Below, piece by piece: positions 25,370 to 33,937 of a DNA stretch of 64,000 bases (positions within the stretch are counted from its first letter, which is position 1; each line of letters begins with the position of its first letter). The position numbers and the translations under genes are program-made. The notes beneath the pieces are model-generated. The model was not told the DNA's origin. It did not search any database and saw only the letters and a program-made list of their open reading frames with translations. The stretch covers positions 310,001 to 374,000 of the forward strand of contig CAZMYT010000001.1 of assembly GCA_964570565.1 (NCBI GenBank), read 5' to 3'. The stretch comes from W0P28-013 sp964570565. Lineage in GTDB: Bacteria > Bacteroidota > Bacteroidia > Bacteroidales > Paludibacteraceae.

Positions 25370-25843
25370 ATGGATATTACATTGGTTATTGTGTTTATGC
25401 TTTTAGGCATTATTTTCTTTTTACTGGAAATATTTTTCTTGCCAGGTATTTCTGTAGGCGGTGTGGCTGGCGTGCTGTTTGTGGCGGCATCCATTTGGTA
25501 CGCATTTTCACATTTAGGTGCTACTGCTGGCATGATTACTATTGGTGGCGGCGTAGTGGCTATGGGCATTGCTATTTGGGCGTTTTTACGGTCACGTGCG
25601 TTGGAGAAGATGGCTTTGCAAACCGAGTTGGATGGCAAAGTTGATGTGCTCAAAGGTATTGCTTTGTCGGTTGGCGACAAAGGTATAACAGTATCGCGTT
25701 TGGCTCCTATCGGCAAAGTGCGTTTTGGAACTGAAGTGGTGGAGGCTAAATCGCTGGATGGTTTTATTGATCAAGCGGTGGAAGTTGAAATTGTAGAAGT
25801 ATCCACATTTGGTGTATTAGTTCGTGCTTTGGAACAAAAATAA
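25370..25843 (+). CDS. NfeD family membrane protein
   Basis: A 157-residue short-form NfeD: three hydrophobic segments (about 3-22, 25-47, 50-74) followed by a C-terminal OB-fold (VLKGIALSVGDKGITVSRLAPIGKVRFGTEVVEAKSLDGFIDQAVEVEIVEV). NfeD proteins are encoded beside flotillin/SPFH genes and work with them in membrane-domain organisation. The adjacency to floA 45 bases downstream is exactly that pairing. Confidence 0.9.
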   Translation: MDITLVIVFMLLGIIFFLLEIFFLPGISVGGVAGVLFVAASIWYAFSHLGATAGMITIGGGVVAMGIAIWAFLRSRALEKMALQTELDGKVDVLKGIALSVGDKGITVSRLAPIGKVRFGTEVVEAKSLDGFIDQAVEVEIVEVSTFGVLVRALEQK

Positions 25844-25887
25844 CTTGGTAGAACTTATATTTATTATTCACTTAATTATTAATTATT

Positions 25888-26874
25888 ATGACAGTATTAT
25901 CGATTCTTGGTGTAGCCGTACTGATTGTATTGGTTATCATTTTCTTTTATTACGTGCCATTTTTATTGTGGCTGTCGGCTAAAGTGTCGGGAGTAAGTAT
26001 CTCATTGGTACAACTATTCTTGATGCGTATTCGTAAAGTGCCGCCATCCATTATTGTAAATGCCATGATTGAAGCGCACAAAGCTGGTTTGAAAGACATT
26101 CGTCGCGACGACTTGGAAGCTCACTATTTGGCTGGTGGTCATGTGGTGCGTGTGGTTCATGCGTTGGTATCGGCTAACAAAGCAAACATCGACTTGTCGT
26201 TTCAAATGGCTACAGCTATCGATTTAGCTGGTCGTGATGTGGACGAAGCTGTGAAAATGTCGGTAAATCCTAAGGTGATTGATACCCCTGTGGTTTCGTC
26301 GGTAGCTAAAGATGGTATTCAGTTATTGGCTCGTGCGCGTGTAACCGTTCGTGCAAACATCAAACAGTTGGTTGGTGGTGCTGGTGAAGAAACTATTTTG
26401 GCTCGTGTTGGCGAAGGTATTGTATCAAGTATTGGTTCGAGTGCTACGCACAAAATGGTACTTGAAAATCCTGATTCTATCTCAAAATTAGTTTTGAGCA
26501 AAGGGTTGGATGCTGGTACTGCATTTGAAATTTTGTCAATTGATATTGCTGACGTAGATGTTGGTAAAAATATCGGTGCAAACTTACAAATGGATCAAGC
26601 TGAGGCCGATAAAAATATTGCGCAAGCACGCGCAGAAGAACGTCGTGCGATGGCTGTGGCTTTGGAACAAGAGATGAAAGCAAAAGCACAAGAAGCTCGT
26701 GCCAAAGTGATTGAAGCAGAAGCACAAGTTCCTCAAGCTATGGCTGAAGCATTTCGTGAAGGTAATTTAGGAATTATGGATTACTATAAAATGAAAAACA
26801 TCGAAGCAGATACCAATATGCGTGACGCTATTGCTAAGCCTGGCCAAAAGGCAGCTAAAGATGCTAAAAAATAG
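25888..26874 (+). CDS. floA: flotillin-like protein FloA
   Basis: A 328-residue FloA (UPF0365/YqfA) SPFH protein that scaffolds functional membrane microdomains. One hydrophobic hairpin at the N-terminus (about 3-30) is followed by the SPFH-like domain (RARVTVRANIKQLVGGAGEETILARVGEGIVSSIG) and a coiled coil rich in Glu/Ala (QMDQAEADKNIAQARAEERRAMAVALEQEMKAKAQEARAKVIEAEAQVPQAMAEAF). Length matches Bacillus FloA (about 331). Last gene of the TPR-nfeD-floA operon. Confidence 0.94.
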   Translation: MTVLSILGVAVLIVLVIIFFYYVPFLLWLSAKVSGVSISLVQLFLMRIRKVPPSIIVNAMIEAHKAGLKDIRRDDLEAHYLAGGHVVRVVHALVSANKANIDLSFQMATAIDLAGRDVDEAVKMSVNPKVIDTPVVSSVAKDGIQLLARARVTVRANIKQLVGGAGEETILARVGEGIVSSIGSSATHKMVLENPDSISKLVLSKGLDAGTAFEILSIDIADVDVGKNIGANLQMDQAEADKNIAQARAEERRAMAVALEQEMKAKAQEARAKVIEAEAQVPQAMAEAFREGNLGIMDYYKMKNIEADTNMRDAIAKPGQKAAKDAKK

Positions 26875-26892
26875 TTATCCGTAGCTTTTTAT

Positions 26893-26935
26893 AAAAAATC
26901 CTCCGATACAGTTTTTGTGTCGGAGGATTTTTTTG
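26893..26935. terminator. bidirectional intrinsic terminator
   Basis: AAAAAATCCTCCGATAC pairs (with a mismatch or G-T) with GTGTCGGAGGATTTTTT around TTTTT. It closes the floA operon and the converging TonB receptor gene. Confidence 0.9.
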
Positions 26936-28870
26936 TTACTTCAAATCAATATTCACCGTGATTCCTGCTTTTACCCAGCGACCAGGTTGTTCGATGCCGC
27001 CGTAATCATAATAATGGGTGTTGAGTAAGTTGGAACTTTCTACAAATACATGGAGTTGATCCGTTTGCCAAAAGATACGACCATCAAGCAACCAAAATGG
27101 TTGGTAGGTTTGTGTGTTTCCCTGTTTGTCGGAATAAGCTCCGTTGCGGCTTTGGTAAGTGGCTTGCCAACTAGCTCCAAATCCTTTATAAATACCGTGC
27201 TCTAGATGCAGCGCCAGTTTGTGTTCCAAATAATCGAGTGCGTATTTTGAGAGTAATTCGCCTGCTTCTTTATTTAAATGACAATAGGCGTAGCTGATTT
27301 CTATGTTTTTGAGCCAATAGCCGTAACTATAACCTACGTTTACTTCACCTCCCATGGCATCGACTCGCGTGTGATTCACACTTTGCCATTTTTCTTCGTC
27401 TGCGCGTTTTACCCAGTCAATCAAGTTTTGCCCAATGCGATAATAAACACTTAGATTAGTGCGGAAACCGTAATTAGCCCAACGCATACCTAGTTCGGCG
27501 GTGAGACTTTCTTCTGGTTTCAAATTGGGATTGGCAATTTGTGTAGCACTTTTATAGTACAAATCGGTAAAAGTTGGTAAACGCAACGAGCGATTGACGT
27601 TAGCATACAGATTACCATTTTTAGCAAACATATAACCCACATTGGCTCCAAAAGCAAAATTGTTTTGAAATAGGGTGTTATAGTTGCCTGACAATCCCAC
27701 AGAAGCCGACCAATTGCCTACAAAAAAGGCTTGTTCTGCAAAATAATTGACATTCAGCCTATTTTTCGCAAACTTGAAATACAGTGTGTCAGGTGCAAAT
27801 GGAATGGTCGGTTTAGTGTCGATAGCATCGCCTAATACATTGCTGATAATGTGTTCGTTACGCAGTTCAATGCCTGCGGATGTTTTCCCAATACGTGAAA
27901 ACCATGCGCCTTTGATGGAGCCACCAGCCACATCGGTGATGTGATAATTATGTGAGGTATACCACGCAGGAAACGTGGCAACTCCTTCGCGGAAGAGTTC
28001 AAAGCGGTCGTAGTGTGTGCGATAGTAGGCTTGTGCTTCTATGCCGAATGCGCCCAAACGTTTGTTCCATTGTAACGACACAAGACCTGTTTTGGTGGCT
28101 TCGTATTGGTCGGGATATTTGAGCGAATAAAACGAGTTTGAACCAAATGCTTTTAGTTGTCCACCTACTTGTAAATTCCAATTTCCTAATACGGAATCAG
28201 TATAACTGCTTTGCAGAAATAGATTACTGTATTGATAATCGGTATTATAAGTGTATCCAGTACTTTGGTTGTAACTTGCAGCTCCCATTACTTTCCACTT
28301 GTTTTTAGCATAATGAATGCCTACGTTTGGTGCGAAATATCCCAAATCGCCACCCGAAACGCTCGCTTTTACCTGTTTTTTGTCGGTACTGTTAGTGATA
28401 ATATTGATGGCACCACTAAAAGCGGATAACCCAAATAAATTCATGGAAGTACCTTGTAATACTTCGATGCGGTCCACCATGTTTAAATCGATTGGAAGAT
28501 CGAGATTGGCATGACCCGTACGTGGGTCGGTAATGTTGACGCCATTGAGTAAAATAAGTACTTGGTCGAATGTGCCGCCGCGCATCGAAATGTCAGCTTG
28601 TGCACCGTTTGAACCGCGTGTGCGGATATCGACGCCAGGCAAATAATCAAGTAGCTCATTGATATTTTGCACGGGCAAGGATTGTATCTCTTTCGCCGTA
28701 ATTGTGGTGATAATGCGTAATGCATCGCTCGCTACTTTGGGCTGTGTGGCTATCACATTTACTTCGGAGAGTGGATGAATTTGTGTGGTGTCCATTTGAG
28801 CTTGTACGTGTAAAGTGATGCCTACCAAAAGTAGGGTCATCATGCTTAGTTGTTGCTTTTTAAAAATCAT
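26936..28870 (-). CDS. TonB-dependent receptor, BtuB-like
   Basis: A 644-residue outer-membrane receptor: signal peptide, TonB-box region (HPLSEVNVIATQPK), plug domain (SLPVQNINELLDYLPGVDIRTRGSNGAQADISMRGGTFDQVLILLNGVNITDPRTGHANLDLPIDLNMVDRIEVLQGT), and a 22-strand barrel ending in an aromatic residue-rich strand (GRWVKAGITVNIDLK). This short form resembles BtuB or siderophore-type receptors rather than SusC. No substrate gene lies beside it, and I found no cobalamin riboswitch upstream. Upstream there is the small ORF with an embedded terminator. Confidence 0.88.
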   Translation of the reverse strand: MIFKKQQLSMMTLLLVGITLHVQAQMDTTQIHPLSEVNVIATQPKVASDALRIITTITAKEIQSLPVQNINELLDYLPGVDIRTRGSNGAQADISMRGGTFDQVLILLNGVNITDPRTGHANLDLPIDLNMVDRIEVLQGTSMNLFGLSAFSGAINIITNSTDKKQVKASVSGGDLGYFAPNVGIHYAKNKWKVMGAASYNQSTGYTYNTDYQYSNLFLQSSYTDSVLGNWNLQVGGQLKAFGSNSFYSLKYPDQYEATKTGLVSLQWNKRLGAFGIEAQAYYRTHYDRFELFREGVATFPAWYTSHNYHITDVAGGSIKGAWFSRIGKTSAGIELRNEHIISNVLGDAIDTKPTIPFAPDTLYFKFAKNRLNVNYFAEQAFFVGNWSASVGLSGNYNTLFQNNFAFGANVGYMFAKNGNLYANVNRSLRLPTFTDLYYKSATQIANPNLKPEESLTAELGMRWANYGFRTNLSVYYRIGQNLIDWVKRADEEKWQSVNHTRVDAMGGEVNVGYSYGYWLKNIEISYAYCHLNKEAGELLSKYALDYLEHKLALHLEHGIYKGFGASWQATYQSRNGAYSDKQGNTQTYQPFWLLDGRIFWQTDQLHVFVESSNLLNTHYYDYGGIEQPGRWVKAGITVNIDLK

Positions 28871-28886
28871 ACTTCTTTTAATTTGG

Positions 28887-29258
28887 TTAATTGGTGAAAA
28901 ATAAAAAAGCTACCGATGATGGGTACATCGATAGCTTAAGAAATGAATATAGACAAATAAGACGCGCTGCAGCAGCGTCACATTGGTTCAATGTAAGTGT
29001 AATAAGAGTTGCCTCAATAGCCTGTAAAAGATATGATGCAGGTTCATCTCCGTCTGAATCCTTGCTGTTCTGTGTTTTGGCAACTATATGTTCAGTGAGT
29101 TGATAGTGTGTGTGCGATTTTTCTAATTGCAAGTCGGTTATATGACCAGCTACACACCCAATATTCACAACACGGTGTAACGAGTTGAACGCCGCATAAG
29201 CCTTATGGCTAAAACGACGGAAACGAAAATGGACACTATGTTGTACAAGTTGATTCAT
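28887..29258 (-). CDS. small basic protein upstream of the TonB receptor
   Basis: A 123-residue frame beginning MNQLVQHSVHFRFRRFSHKAYAAFNSLHRVVNIGCVAGHI, then a charged middle (TQNSKDSDGDEPASY) and an Ala/Leu-rich helix (LLQAIEATLITLTLNQCDAAAARLICLY). I recall RFRRWSRKAYAVF-type small proteins next to TonB receptors in Bacteroidota, but from memory only; function is unknown. The start at 29258 lies only about 12 bases after a TATCTTTG box, so the mRNA would be nearly leaderless; the ATG at 29303 is upstream of that box. The last 18 codons coincide with an intrinsic terminator hairpin. Confidence 0.62.
   Translation of the reverse strand: MNQLVQHSVHFRFRRFSHKAYAAFNSLHRVVNIGCVAGHITDLQLEKSHTHYQLTEHIVAKTQNSKDSDGDEPASYLLQAIEATLITLTLNQCDAAAARLICLYSFLKLSMYPSSVAFLFFTN
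28902..28937 (-). terminator. intrinsic terminator or attenuator inside the small ORF
   Basis: On the minus strand AAGCTATCGATG pairs with CATCGGTAGCTT (one G-T) around a seven-base loop and is followed by T6. It lies within the 3' end of the small ORF and about 30 bases before the TonB receptor start, so it could control read-through into the receptor. Confidence 0.75.
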
Positions 29259-29269
29259 AAATTCGGCTG

Positions 29270-29277
29270 CAAAGATA
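29270..29277 (-). promoter_or_regulatory. promoter -7 box TATCTTTG for the small ORF and TonB receptor
   Basis: A perfect TAnnTTTG box on the minus strand, 12 bases upstream of the small-ORF ATG. It is the only good promoter candidate before the receptor. Confidence 0.6.
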
Positions 29278-29278
29278 T

Positions 29279-29319
29279 AAAAAAAGGATGTCGTATTTCT
29301 CAATACAACATCCTTTTCC
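29279..29319 (-). terminator. terminator of the GH81 unit
   Basis: On the minus strand AAAAGGATGTTGTATT pairs with AATACGACATCCTTTT (one mismatch) around GAGA, followed by a T-run. It closes the glucan locus. Confidence 0.85.
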
Positions 29320-29340
29320 CCTTATTTATCACGAAAAAAA

Positions 29341-32300
29341 CTATTTAACGAATTTAATACACTGTTTACCATCGGTTAAAAGATAAATGCCACTACTTAA
29401 ATTTTCGACGTGAATAGTGCTGTTGATTGGCTCTTGTCGTAGTAAAATACCTGTGATGGAGTATATTTGTAGTGTAGTACCACTTGCATTTTGCACTTCT
29501 AAACATTTTGTGTCTTGGTTAAAGAAAGCACTCAGACCGTTCGATGTTTCGATAGGGACAAGGGCATTTGCCACTTCACAATTATTACCGACTGTATATT
29601 CAAAATATTTGGTGACATTCATACCACCAGCGAATGCAAATTTACAGGCTAATTCTAATTTTTGCCCAATGGTTTGATTGGCGAGCGTGAGGTTAAATTT
29701 TTGGTTAGAACCTTGCATTTGAGCTTCACTGAATGGTTCTTTTTTCCACAAGTAGGCAATGACACCTTCTTTGTCGGTATCGAGCAATTCACTGGTTACG
29801 GTAACACTTGTTCCTACTGTTTCAAAGGCTATTTTGTAGCCCGTAGAGAAGGTGCCTTGTGATGCTTCGTTGGAGGTTTGTGAACACGAATTATCGGTGG
29901 TAAAGGTGACTTTAATTGTTTCTGATTTTCCTGTAATCCCTTTATTGTTAGTTGCTTCTGCTGTGAGCGAATAGGTCCCAGCAGGAGCTTGCCATTGTAT
30001 GGAGTAAGGAATCGTGTTATCTGTTCCAATAAGTGATCCATTGGCAAAAAACTCTACTTTTGAGATACTGGCGCCACTGAAATCTTCGGCTGTGGCGGAA
30101 ATGGTAATGGCTTCTCCTACAAATGCTTTGGCATTATCATTTGGCGAGGTTATGTCTACCGAAGGAACCATTTCTCCAGCACTTTTTGCTACTAATTTGC
30201 CAGCAGGAACTTGTAGGTTAAATCCGTCGGAGAATGTAACAGTAATGGGAGATGAACTATAATTTTGAGCCACGTAGGTGATTCGTTCGTTTTTAGTAAA
30301 GGCCGCTGCTATTGGATAGTTGGCCGTACGAGTAGCATCTACTTGTCCTAACACATTCATTGAATGTAGCCAATAGTACGTTTGTGCGTCCGAAATACCA
30401 AATTTCAGATTGCGAGTTGGATATGAATCATACATACGTATAGCTTCGGCAGGGTTTACAAATGCGGCATATTCCCACATCACATCGTGCCACAAATTGT
30501 CATTGGCTTGATTGGTGGTAATACCTGTGTTGGCTTTAATCTCGTTCCAGAGTTTAGTTGTATAAGCTTTATGTTGCCCTAAATAAAGCGAACCACCGTG
30601 TATGGGATATAGTTCAATCCCATAAGATGCCGCTATATCACCCGTCCAGAAAGTTTGGTTATCGAAGTTATTGCCCCACAAACGTGATACGAGGCTGTAT
30701 TGTTGTGTGGCAGGGAAGTTACGCCCGTTTACATCGAACCAATATTCTTCAATAGCACTTTGCTCTGTAGTATAGAGATAAATTCCTAAATCGCGTACAG
30801 CAGTGTTACCTGTGATTGTGCCCCAATGAATAAGCGCTGAGTTGAACTGCATACTTTCGGAGGTCGATTCTTGGTCGTTACCGTTAGGAAAGGTGGCAAA
30901 GCCGTTGGCCCAACAGTGACCTGCATAAGGACTGAAACTTCTCAGATAAGGAAATTGTGTGTCGTTGCGGTCGTAACCAGCGGCGTCGCGTACGAGCATA
31001 TTTACCATAGACCCCCATTGCATAGCCCAACCAGGACGATATTGTTCCAAAAATGCGGCGGCGTGAATCATGTAACCCCAGTGAAAATGGTGATCGTTCA
31101 GATTTGAATCTTGTCCGTGACCAGCAGGATAGCCTAATAATGCACTCCATGTTTGGTTATAATAGAAAATAAACGCGACTTCTCCAGTTTCTGCTTTTAA
31201 CCAATTTTCAAGTCGTTCTTGAATGGTATTGAGCATAGCATTTAGAGCCGTAGTATTACCTACTTCGGCAGCTATACGAGCTGTTTGAATCAGGCGATTA
31301 AGTAATTGACCGTCGTTGTATGAGTCCGTCCAAGTGCCTATCTTATCATCTTTAATAGCGTCAATTTTGGTGTTCAGTTTTGTAAGTGAAAAACCTGTGC
31401 TCAGCGTGTCAACGTATGGTAAAGTGGGAAGGATTCCATGAAAGGTATTCTCCACACTGAAAGTGTTTCCTGATAACATTTTCAATTCTCCACGTATACT
31501 TTTATAACTATATCCTTCAGGTTGTGCCGAATTAGCGGCTAAGTGAGCCCATTGGTGAGGTAATAATCCTTGGATGAATTTGGTGTTTGTGCCTTCTTTT
31601 ACGTCTGTATCTATAGTAAATGTGGTTCGTACGACCCCAGTTGTCGCATTATAAGTGTAGTTGGCGGTTGTTTTTTTAGGAAATACGTAGGCGTATTGTT
31701 TGTATTCGGTTGCCACAGAGAGTAAATTGCTAGCCGCAGGTGGCAAAAAAGCCAAAGACCAGTAATTTTTGCCGTTTAAATTCGATGTGTAAACGCCTCC
31801 ATTATTGGTCCACGTGCTTCCTGTAGGCGCATAGACAGCAAAATCGGCCCCATGTTTTGCATTTTCTACAATGAGTAATTCATCGTGTATGGTCACTGTA
31901 CCAGATGTGACAGAGACTTGAACGACATCAGTTGTATTTTTAGTGAAATAGAGGAATGGCATGCCAATTCCAGCAGTCGCTTCGAGTTGATGAGCACCAT
32001 CATTCCAACGCATGGTAACTGTCCAGTCGGAGTAGTCCGATACAGTGCATTGATTAGCAGATAAACCCGACAAACCGACTGTAATGGGCAGTAAATCGTC
32101 AATTACACCTTGCGGAATATAACTTACCACCAAACCCGCATTAACGGTGCGCAGGGTGAAAGGGTAGTTGAATAAATTACCTACGTGGTTTTGGTTGAGC
32201 AAACTCGACCACCAATCGTTTGTTGGTACAGGTTTCCCTAAAGCATTTCCACTTAATTGTGGTGTCCCTGCAGGATAACCGTTACGGCCAGCAGCATCGG

Positions 32301-32409
32301 CACCAGGATAGGTTGTTGTGTAACTTCCACTTCCAACTGGGATTATTTCAGCAGAAAGCATCGAGTAGCACATGAGCGCTACGGCAAGTATGTGTAATTT
32401 TGTTTTCAT
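29341..32409 (-). CDS. GH81 endo-beta-1,3-glucanase with T9SS sorting domain
   Basis: A 1022-residue secreted enzyme predicted to cut internal beta-1,3 bonds of laminarin/curdlan-type glucans. Order: signal peptide (1-19), GH81 catalytic region (about 25-720) beginning YPGADAAGRNGYPAGTPQLSGNALGKPVPTNDWWSS, with HDxHFHWGYMI-type segment NDHHFHWGYMIHAAAFLEQY and PNGNDQESTSESMQFN, the family's acidic active-site region; then an Ig-like domain (about 750-835, PSVDITSPNDNAKAFVGEAITISATAED), an extra beta domain, and a T9SS tail (IYSITGILLRQEP...GIYLLTDGKQCIKFVK). Last gene of the second unit of the glucan locus. Confidence 0.92.
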   Translation of the reverse strand: MKTKLHILAVALMCYSMLSAEIIPVGSGSYTTTYPGADAAGRNGYPAGTPQLSGNALGKPVPTNDWWSSLLNQNHVGNLFNYPFTLRTVNAGLVVSYIPQGVIDDLLPITVGLSGLSANQCTVSDYSDWTVTMRWNDGAHQLEATAGIGMPFLYFTKNTTDVVQVSVTSGTVTIHDELLIVENAKHGADFAVYAPTGSTWTNNGGVYTSNLNGKNYWSLAFLPPAASNLLSVATEYKQYAYVFPKKTTANYTYNATTGVVRTTFTIDTDVKEGTNTKFIQGLLPHQWAHLAANSAQPEGYSYKSIRGELKMLSGNTFSVENTFHGILPTLPYVDTLSTGFSLTKLNTKIDAIKDDKIGTWTDSYNDGQLLNRLIQTARIAAEVGNTTALNAMLNTIQERLENWLKAETGEVAFIFYYNQTWSALLGYPAGHGQDSNLNDHHFHWGYMIHAAAFLEQYRPGWAMQWGSMVNMLVRDAAGYDRNDTQFPYLRSFSPYAGHCWANGFATFPNGNDQESTSESMQFNSALIHWGTITGNTAVRDLGIYLYTTEQSAIEEYWFDVNGRNFPATQQYSLVSRLWGNNFDNQTFWTGDIAASYGIELYPIHGGSLYLGQHKAYTTKLWNEIKANTGITTNQANDNLWHDVMWEYAAFVNPAEAIRMYDSYPTRNLKFGISDAQTYYWLHSMNVLGQVDATRTANYPIAAAFTKNERITYVAQNYSSSPITVTFSDGFNLQVPAGKLVAKSAGEMVPSVDITSPNDNAKAFVGEAITISATAEDFSGASISKVEFFANGSLIGTDNTIPYSIQWQAPAGTYSLTAEATNNKGITGKSETIKVTFTTDNSCSQTSNEASQGTFSTGYKIAFETVGTSVTVTSELLDTDKEGVIAYLWKKEPFSEAQMQGSNQKFNLTLANQTIGQKLELACKFAFAGGMNVTKYFEYTVGNNCEVANALVPIETSNGLSAFFNQDTKCLEVQNASGTTLQIYSITGILLRQEPINSTIHVENLSSGIYLLTDGKQCIKFVK

Positions 32410-32417
32410 GATATGTT

Positions 32418-32445
32418 CCTACGGCGAAAACCAATTCGCCGTAGG
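32418..32445. other. intercistronic hairpin before GH81
   Basis: An 11-bp perfect stem CCTACGGCGAA/TTCGCCGTAGG lies 9 bases upstream of the GH81 ATG. It has no T-run. It may protect or partly separate the GH81 message. Confidence 0.6.
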
Positions 32446-32500
32446 ATGTGTAAAGATAGTGAAGGACAAGAAAGTCAATTGAATAAATGACTTTTATAGC

Positions 32501-33838
32501 TTAATTTTTAACCAATTTCTGAATTGCTCTAGTTCCATTGGCACGTTCGATGGTAACCAAATAATGGCCAGCAGCTAATCCACTCATATTAATGGCAGCT
32601 GAAATGCTGTTCACTTTAACTGTTTGAACGGTTTGACCTAATAAATTACAAATAGTTAAGTTGGTAATAGCAACATCCGAAGTAACGTTCAATACATCTT
32701 TTACAGGATTAGGATAGAGAACCAAATTACCCATTTCGTTGTTGTTAACAGCTGTTGGGTCAGCAGTGATATACAAAGCTGATTCATCCACAGCAAAGGC
32801 ATTAGTTGTCCAACGACCTCCTGCTCCCATAGAAGTAGTGTGCCACAAAATATTAAGATTGAAAGATAGCGATGCTAAATCGGTATAGGTTACTTTACCA
32901 CTAATAGGATTACCATCTTCTGTTCCTAAAGTTTTGGCTACACCACCTAATTCAACTTGTAAGAAGTCAATCACCGTTCCTACGTTGTTTGGTTGAACTT
33001 CAACACTTACCGATGATGCACTTTCTTTTTTGACTGTCAGTAATATACGACCATTGGGGTCTCCAAAATTAGCATCTTGTAAGTGACCAGTAGGGAAGTC
33101 GTGGTAAACGAATGTATCTGTTTTCACATTTACTGTTGCAGAATTATCTGATTTTTGACCGCATTTATCTTGTGTTTTTACTACGAATTCATAATCAGTA
33201 TTTGGAGTTAATCCTGAAATGGTAATTTTGCCATCAGTAGCGGTTAATACTTTTTCTGTAAAGTTTGTTGCACTTACCACAAAAATAGATGTGGCATCAC
33301 TTTTTTGATCTGTTCCAGCTACATTGAGAATGGCACTATTATGAGTAACGCTTACAAGGCTAGCGCTACCCATTGTAGGATTTGCTGTTAAATCACAGCC
33401 GCCAGAGCAAGTTGCCGCCCAGTCCATATCAGTTGGCAAATCAAAACGAACGTCACCAGGAACGCCCTGAATGAAGAAAAAGACAGTAGCTACATAAGGA
33501 GCGCCAGGTGTTGCTGTTGAAGTGAAAGTAGCACTTAAGGATCCATTACCAGTAGCAGAAAAAGCGAGTGGAAGAGGCGAACCTCCTGCTGTTCCATTAA
33601 TGTTATTCATACCAACATTGATGTTTGGAGCGCCAGTAATTTTGTAAGTAGTAGTACCTTCTATGAGCATTTGATAAGAATTACCACCTAAACTTTTACA
33701 AGTATAGTTTAATGTGGCTACACCAGCCGAAAATGAATTAATAGGGGTTGCACAATATTGTGTAACTGCCATGGCAGATGTTCCCCATACAAGGCCTAAG
33801 CATAAAGCACTTAAGCGTAAAAGTAATTTTGTTTTCAT
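32501..33838 (-). CDS. T9SS-sorted secreted protein with fibronectin-type domain
   Basis: I do not recognise the N-terminal family. The 445-residue protein has a signal peptide (MKTKLLLRLSALCLGLVWGTSAMA), a Cys-containing beta-rich region (about 25-140) resembling repeats seen in secreted Bacteroidota carbohydrate-associated proteins, a fibronectin type III-like domain (about 150-240, ISGLTPNTDYEFVVKTQDKCGQKSDNSATVNV), a second beta domain, and a T9SS tail (LVLYPNPVKDVLNV...AAGHYLVTIERANGTRAIQKLVKN). No catalytic motif is visible; a glycan-binding or adhesion role is inferred from position between GH81 and the 506-residue protein. Confidence 0.72.
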   Translation of the reverse strand: MKTKLLLRLSALCLGLVWGTSAMAVTQYCATPINSFSAGVATLNYTCKSLGGNSYQMLIEGTTTYKITGAPNINVGMNNINGTAGGSPLPLAFSATGNGSLSATFTSTATPGAPYVATVFFFIQGVPGDVRFDLPTDMDWAATCSGGCDLTANPTMGSASLVSVTHNSAILNVAGTDQKSDATSIFVVSATNFTEKVLTATDGKITISGLTPNTDYEFVVKTQDKCGQKSDNSATVNVKTDTFVYHDFPTGHLQDANFGDPNGRILLTVKKESASSVSVEVQPNNVGTVIDFLQVELGGVAKTLGTEDGNPISGKVTYTDLASLSFNLNILWHTTSMGAGGRWTTNAFAVDESALYITADPTAVNNNEMGNLVLYPNPVKDVLNVTSDVAITNLTICNLLGQTVQTVKVNSISAAINMSGLAAGHYLVTIERANGTRAIQKLVKN

Positions 33839-33899
33839 AAGTAAAATTTAAGTTGTTAAAAAATTAATTAATGTGATATAAGAAAAGGTTTTATACTAG

Positions 33900-33931
33900 T
33901 TCCAAACTGTCCATACAAGGACAGTCTGGAA
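33900..33931. other. intercistronic hairpin
   Basis: TTCCAAACTGTCC pairs with GGACAGTCTGGAA (one mismatch) around ATACAA, between the 506- and 445-residue genes. No T-run follows. Confidence 0.55.
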
Positions 33932-33937
33932 AAATGA

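Noticed and set aside
28871..29340. Cobalamin riboswitch upstream of the BtuB-like receptor
   Set aside because: I read the minus strand for the B12 box and the conserved GCCACTG-type core and found neither; the region reads as coding with a terminator.
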